DNA from: Luteolibacter yonseiensis
GTDB lineage: Bacteria > Verrucomicrobiota > Verrucomicrobiia > Verrucomicrobiales > Akkermansiaceae
DNA length: 64,000 nucleotides
Assembly (NCBI RefSeq): GCF_016595465.1
Contig: NZ_JAENIK010000004.1
Location: forward strand, 434,001-498,000
Direction of reading: 5' to 3'
Part shown: in pieces, positions 61,852-64,000 of the stretch
Layout: every line of letters begins with the position of its first letter
Numbering within the stretch: position 1 is the stretch's first letter
The notes under the pieces: generated by a model
Told to the model about the DNA's origin: nothing
Databases searched by the model: none
The model's input: the letters and a program-made list of their open reading frames with translations, nothing else
Made by a program: the position numbers and the translations under genes

Positions 61852-62586
61852 TCAGCGAGCCGCCGAAGTGGTGATGTTCGAAGCGTTCAGAAGAAATACA
61901 ACCCGATCCCTGCCAGCCTCCGTCGCGGCGTTGATAATGTCGGCGCGGCTGGCGGCATCATAATCGGACAAGCGTTTTTGCCACTTCCTGCTAGGAAGAC
62001 CTCTGCTGCTGATCAGCAATGTGGGTGCCATATTGAAGCTGGTGGAGGGTGCTGCGATGACCTGGCCGGTCTCCACATTGAGCAACTCCGAGTATGCGAT
62101 GCAGGCGGCGGACTCATTGGAAAAGCCAAGCATTCCGTCCTGCCGGTGTTCGTATCCCGACAATGCCGCTCCACGAGACTGGTAAGGGGCGTACTTTCTC
62201 GGATATAAAACCCAAACCGCATCCAGATTCTGCTGCTTTGCGGCATTGATCGCCGCCACTTTGAACGCCTCTTCATTGATATTCTGATTGGTCGCCAGAA
62301 ATCCCTGCTTCGCTGCGGTGGCTTGGACAGGAAGTATTTTCACTGTCGAAAATCTGGATTTCAGGTTGCGTGCCGCGGTTTCCGAAACCTTGGAAGTAAT
62401 GGATGGAACTTCCGTTGATTCGTAGGCGTTGTTGAAAACAGTCGTCCCGACCTTGTTACGCGTGAGCTTGCCACCCATGCCGTTGGCAATACCTACCGTG
62501 CGAACACCGGTGAGATTTGTGGGGATCGAGGTCTGGCAACTGGCCAGAACAAGCGCCATCAATGCGACAGGAATCAATTTTTTCAT
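61852..62586 (-). CDS. Lipoprotein of unknown function
   Basis: The 244-residue protein starts at MKKLIPVALMALVLASCQTS (lipobox LASC), which settles the start over the longer frame. It then has NLTGVRTVGIANGMGGKLTR, INAAKQQNLDAVWVLYPRKY and SELLNVETGQVIAAPSTSFN. The alternating pattern resembles outer-membrane lipoproteins that assemble with secretion or LPS machinery, but I do not recognise a family. Confidence 0.85.
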   Translation of the reverse strand: MKKLIPVALMALVLASCQTSIPTNLTGVRTVGIANGMGGKLTRNKVGTTVFNNAYESTEVPSITSKVSETAARNLKSRFSTVKILPVQATAAKQGFLATNQNINEEAFKVAAINAAKQQNLDAVWVLYPRKYAPYQSRGAALSGYEHRQDGMLGFSNESAACIAYSELLNVETGQVIAAPSTSFNMAPTLLISSRGLPSRKWQKRLSDYDAASRADIINAATEAGRDRVVFLLNASNITTSAAR

Positions 62587-62657
62587 GTGCCGGAATTCTA
62601 AGACTGCCACTAACAGAAAAACCAACCTATTTGTAATCCACCGGGCCGGTAACACCA

Positions 62658-64000
62658 CTAGAACGGATGTGTGTTTCTCAGAATACTTTGATTGATCTCC
62701 CGCCTTTTCCACATGGGCAGCTTTTCAATTGCCTCAATATCCATCGACCCGAACGCATCCTGAAATCTCACCAGCGGGTCGAGGTGCGCGGCATAATTCC
62801 AACTCAAGCATTCCATCACGCCCTTGCGCCGCGGGATGGTGACGGTGAAGGCTTCGAGCTGGAGGCCTTTTGGTTTGCCGGGATAGAGGGAGCCGTCCCA
62901 GTTCAGGGACTGTTTGGTGTTGTGGACGAGCAGTTTGGCGATTTCCAAGAAATGCGGATCACCGGTGAACAAGTGGAGCCGGTAGTAATCGAATGAGGAA
63001 AACGCGAGGCCCAGATCGGCCGCGGATTGGCCGGTGGCGATGAGCGTCTGGCCGACGATGCTGCGGTCTTGTGGGAAGTCCGTGGCGGCGGCGCCGGTTT
63101 CCGCAGGGATCTCGTAGGCATACATCCATGTCTCCGTGTAGCGGGCGGCTTGGACGGCGGCGTCCAGCCAGGACTTTTCCTGTGTCAGATCATACAGGGC
63201 GAGAAAGGCATAGATCGCCTCCTGGCCCGATTCGCGGTCGATGACGTTCGGGTTGTCAACCACACTGCCGACGTAGTGGTAGGGCTGGTGGATGTTGGTC
63301 AGAGCGAACTTTCCCGCCCGGATTGCGGCGTCCCGGTAGCGGGCGTCACCGGTCGCTTGATGAAGCATGACGAGGAAGCGGATGGGATTGGTGGTGGTGG
63401 ATTTGCCGGGTTCGGTGGGCAGGTGTTTTCCGTCTGTCAGCTCGTGGCTGTAGGCGAGATGGTAGCTGCCGTCGTCGTTTTGATTGGCGACCAGCCAGTC
63501 GCCGAATTTCCCGCAAGCGGCGAGCCAACCGGGTTGTCCGGTGCCATGGCGTTCCATCAGCCGCCACGCGGAGAGCATGCCTTCCATGCCGGTGGTGGCG
63601 ACGCGCATGGCGGTGCCGCCTTTGGGGTTGTCGTTTTTCCGCCATGAGCCTGTGGTACCTTCCGCGGTGGCGGGATCATACCAGGTGCGCGGCAGGCCGG
63701 AGGGGAGCAGGCAGTTTTCCGCCCAGAAGTCCACGATTTCCACGCCTTTCCGCCGCAGGTCCGCGCGTTTTTCCGCGATGCCCTGGTGGATGAGGAAATA
63801 CGCGTTCGGCAACTGCCTGCCAACGAAGCCCATCTGGTAATTATAGACCCGGACATCACCGCCCGGGAGATAGACCGAGAAGGGAAAGCCCGGCGCATCG
63901 TAGCCTTTGCCCACCGAGTAGTGATCAAGCGTGTCGATCAATCCGGTGAACGCGGCTTTCACATCCACGGGACGGGGTTTCGGCTGATAGAGCTGGAACG
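62658..64000 (-). CDS. (Alpha/alpha)6-barrel glycosidase-like protein, 5' end outside the window
   Basis: The frame is still open at base 64000, so the start lies beyond the edge; the GTG at 63968 is probably internal. About 447 residues are visible. Repeated helix-hairpin segments such as NYQMGFVGRQLPNAYFLIHQ, IRFLVMLHQATGDARYRDAA, AIYAFLALYDLTQEKSWLDA and YYRLHLFTGDPHFLEIAKLL mark a six-hairpin glycosidase fold. No catalytic pair can be assigned safely. It may process polysaccharides like the sulfatase/GH92 genes at the other end. Confidence 0.75.
   Translation of the reverse strand, partial: FQLYQPKPRPVDVKAAFTGLIDTLDHYSVGKGYDAPGFPFSVYLPGGDVRVYNYQMGFVGRQLPNAYFLIHQGIAEKRADLRRKGVEIVDFWAENCLLPSGLPRTWYDPATAEGTTGSWRKNDNPKGGTAMRVATTGMEGMLSAWRLMERHGTGQPGWLAACGKFGDWLVANQNDDGSYHLAYSHELTDGKHLPTEPGKSTTTNPIRFLVMLHQATGDARYRDAAIRAGKFALTNIHQPYHYVGSVVDNPNVIDRESGQEAIYAFLALYDLTQEKSWLDAAVQAARYTETWMYAYEIPAETGAAATDFPQDRSIVGQTLIATGQSAADLGLAFSSFDYYRLHLFTGDPHFLEIAKLLVHNTKQSLNWDGSLYPGKPKGLQLEAFTVTIPRRKGVMECLSWNYAAHLDPLVRFQDAFGSMDIEAIEKLPMWKRREINQSILRNTHPF

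Noticed and set aside
1..64000. CRISPR arrays, rRNA genes, insertion sequences
   Set aside because: Searched by eye: no regularly spaced direct repeats, no rRNA-like segments and no transposase motifs.

Overview
The window looks like chromosomal DNA of a Verrucomicrobiota bacterium, most likely from the Verrucomicrobiales (Luteolibacter/Haloferula-like). This is inferred from high GC content, secreted sulfatases and polysaccharide enzymes, ECF sigma factors paired with FecR-type or membrane anti-sigma proteins, a planctomycete/verrucomicrobial H-X9-D pseudopilin, and DxDxDG-repeat secreted proteins. No marker gene in the window fixes the genus. I saw no phage, insertion sequence, CRISPR array or rRNA. 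One tRNA gene, tRNA-Ala(CGC), is present.

Layout. 1-6.4 kb: two tandem sulfatases, the first cut by the window edge, converging on a GH92 glycosidase; this is a small glycan-degradation locus. 6.6-9.3 kb: a large membrane-anchored serine-hydrolase-like protein of unknown role. 9.5-14.5 kb: tRNA-Ala, a LysM lipoprotein, a minimal AraC-type regulator, a short recO, a TPR protein and a PcfJ-like protein. 14.5-20.8 kb: ispF, an inositol-monophosphatase-family gene, stand-alone coaB, a Sel1-repeat protein, an AroB-like sugar phosphate cyclase with EboD-like motifs, a Nudix hydrolase and a menH-like hydrolase. 20.8-27.8 kb: a GYF_2 membrane protein, a small conserved hypothetical, an NlpC/P60-like protein, nth, a TPR protein, a Tat-exported phosphatase and dTDP-glucose 4,6-dehydratase.

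27.9-35.1 kb: two ABC exporters. The second has murJ between its ATPase and permease genes, and a pseudopilin pair lies between the two systems. 35.2-48.2 kb: a DxDxDG-repeat protein, carB, menB, a Bax-inhibitor-like protein, a small acetyltransferase, alaS, an OmpA-like protein with a Pro/Ala tail, a histone-H1-like DUF2934 protein and homoserine dehydrogenase. 48.3-53.3 kb: an envelope coiled-coil protein, a DUF1287 protein, a CBM9-like protein and a translationally coupled pseudokinase/GTPase pair. 53.3-59.4 kb: two separate ECF sigma systems flanking a large secreted protein. 59.4-64 kb: rsfS, an XRE regulator overlapping a membrane protein, prfB with a programmed +1 frameshift, a lipoprotein and an edge-truncated helical-barrel enzyme.

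The strongest points for a second look are: (i) the GH92 protein has Gln where I expect the catalytic acid Glu; (ii) a kinase-fold protein lacking catalytic residues is coupled to a DUF3482-like GTPase; (iii) the membrane serine hydrolase at 6.6 kb; (iv) the EboD-like cyclase outside any ebo cluster; (v) a RecO that lacks its C-terminal zinc-module region; and (vi) recurrent palindromes placed just 3' of genes. All function statements come from reading motifs; no database search was run.
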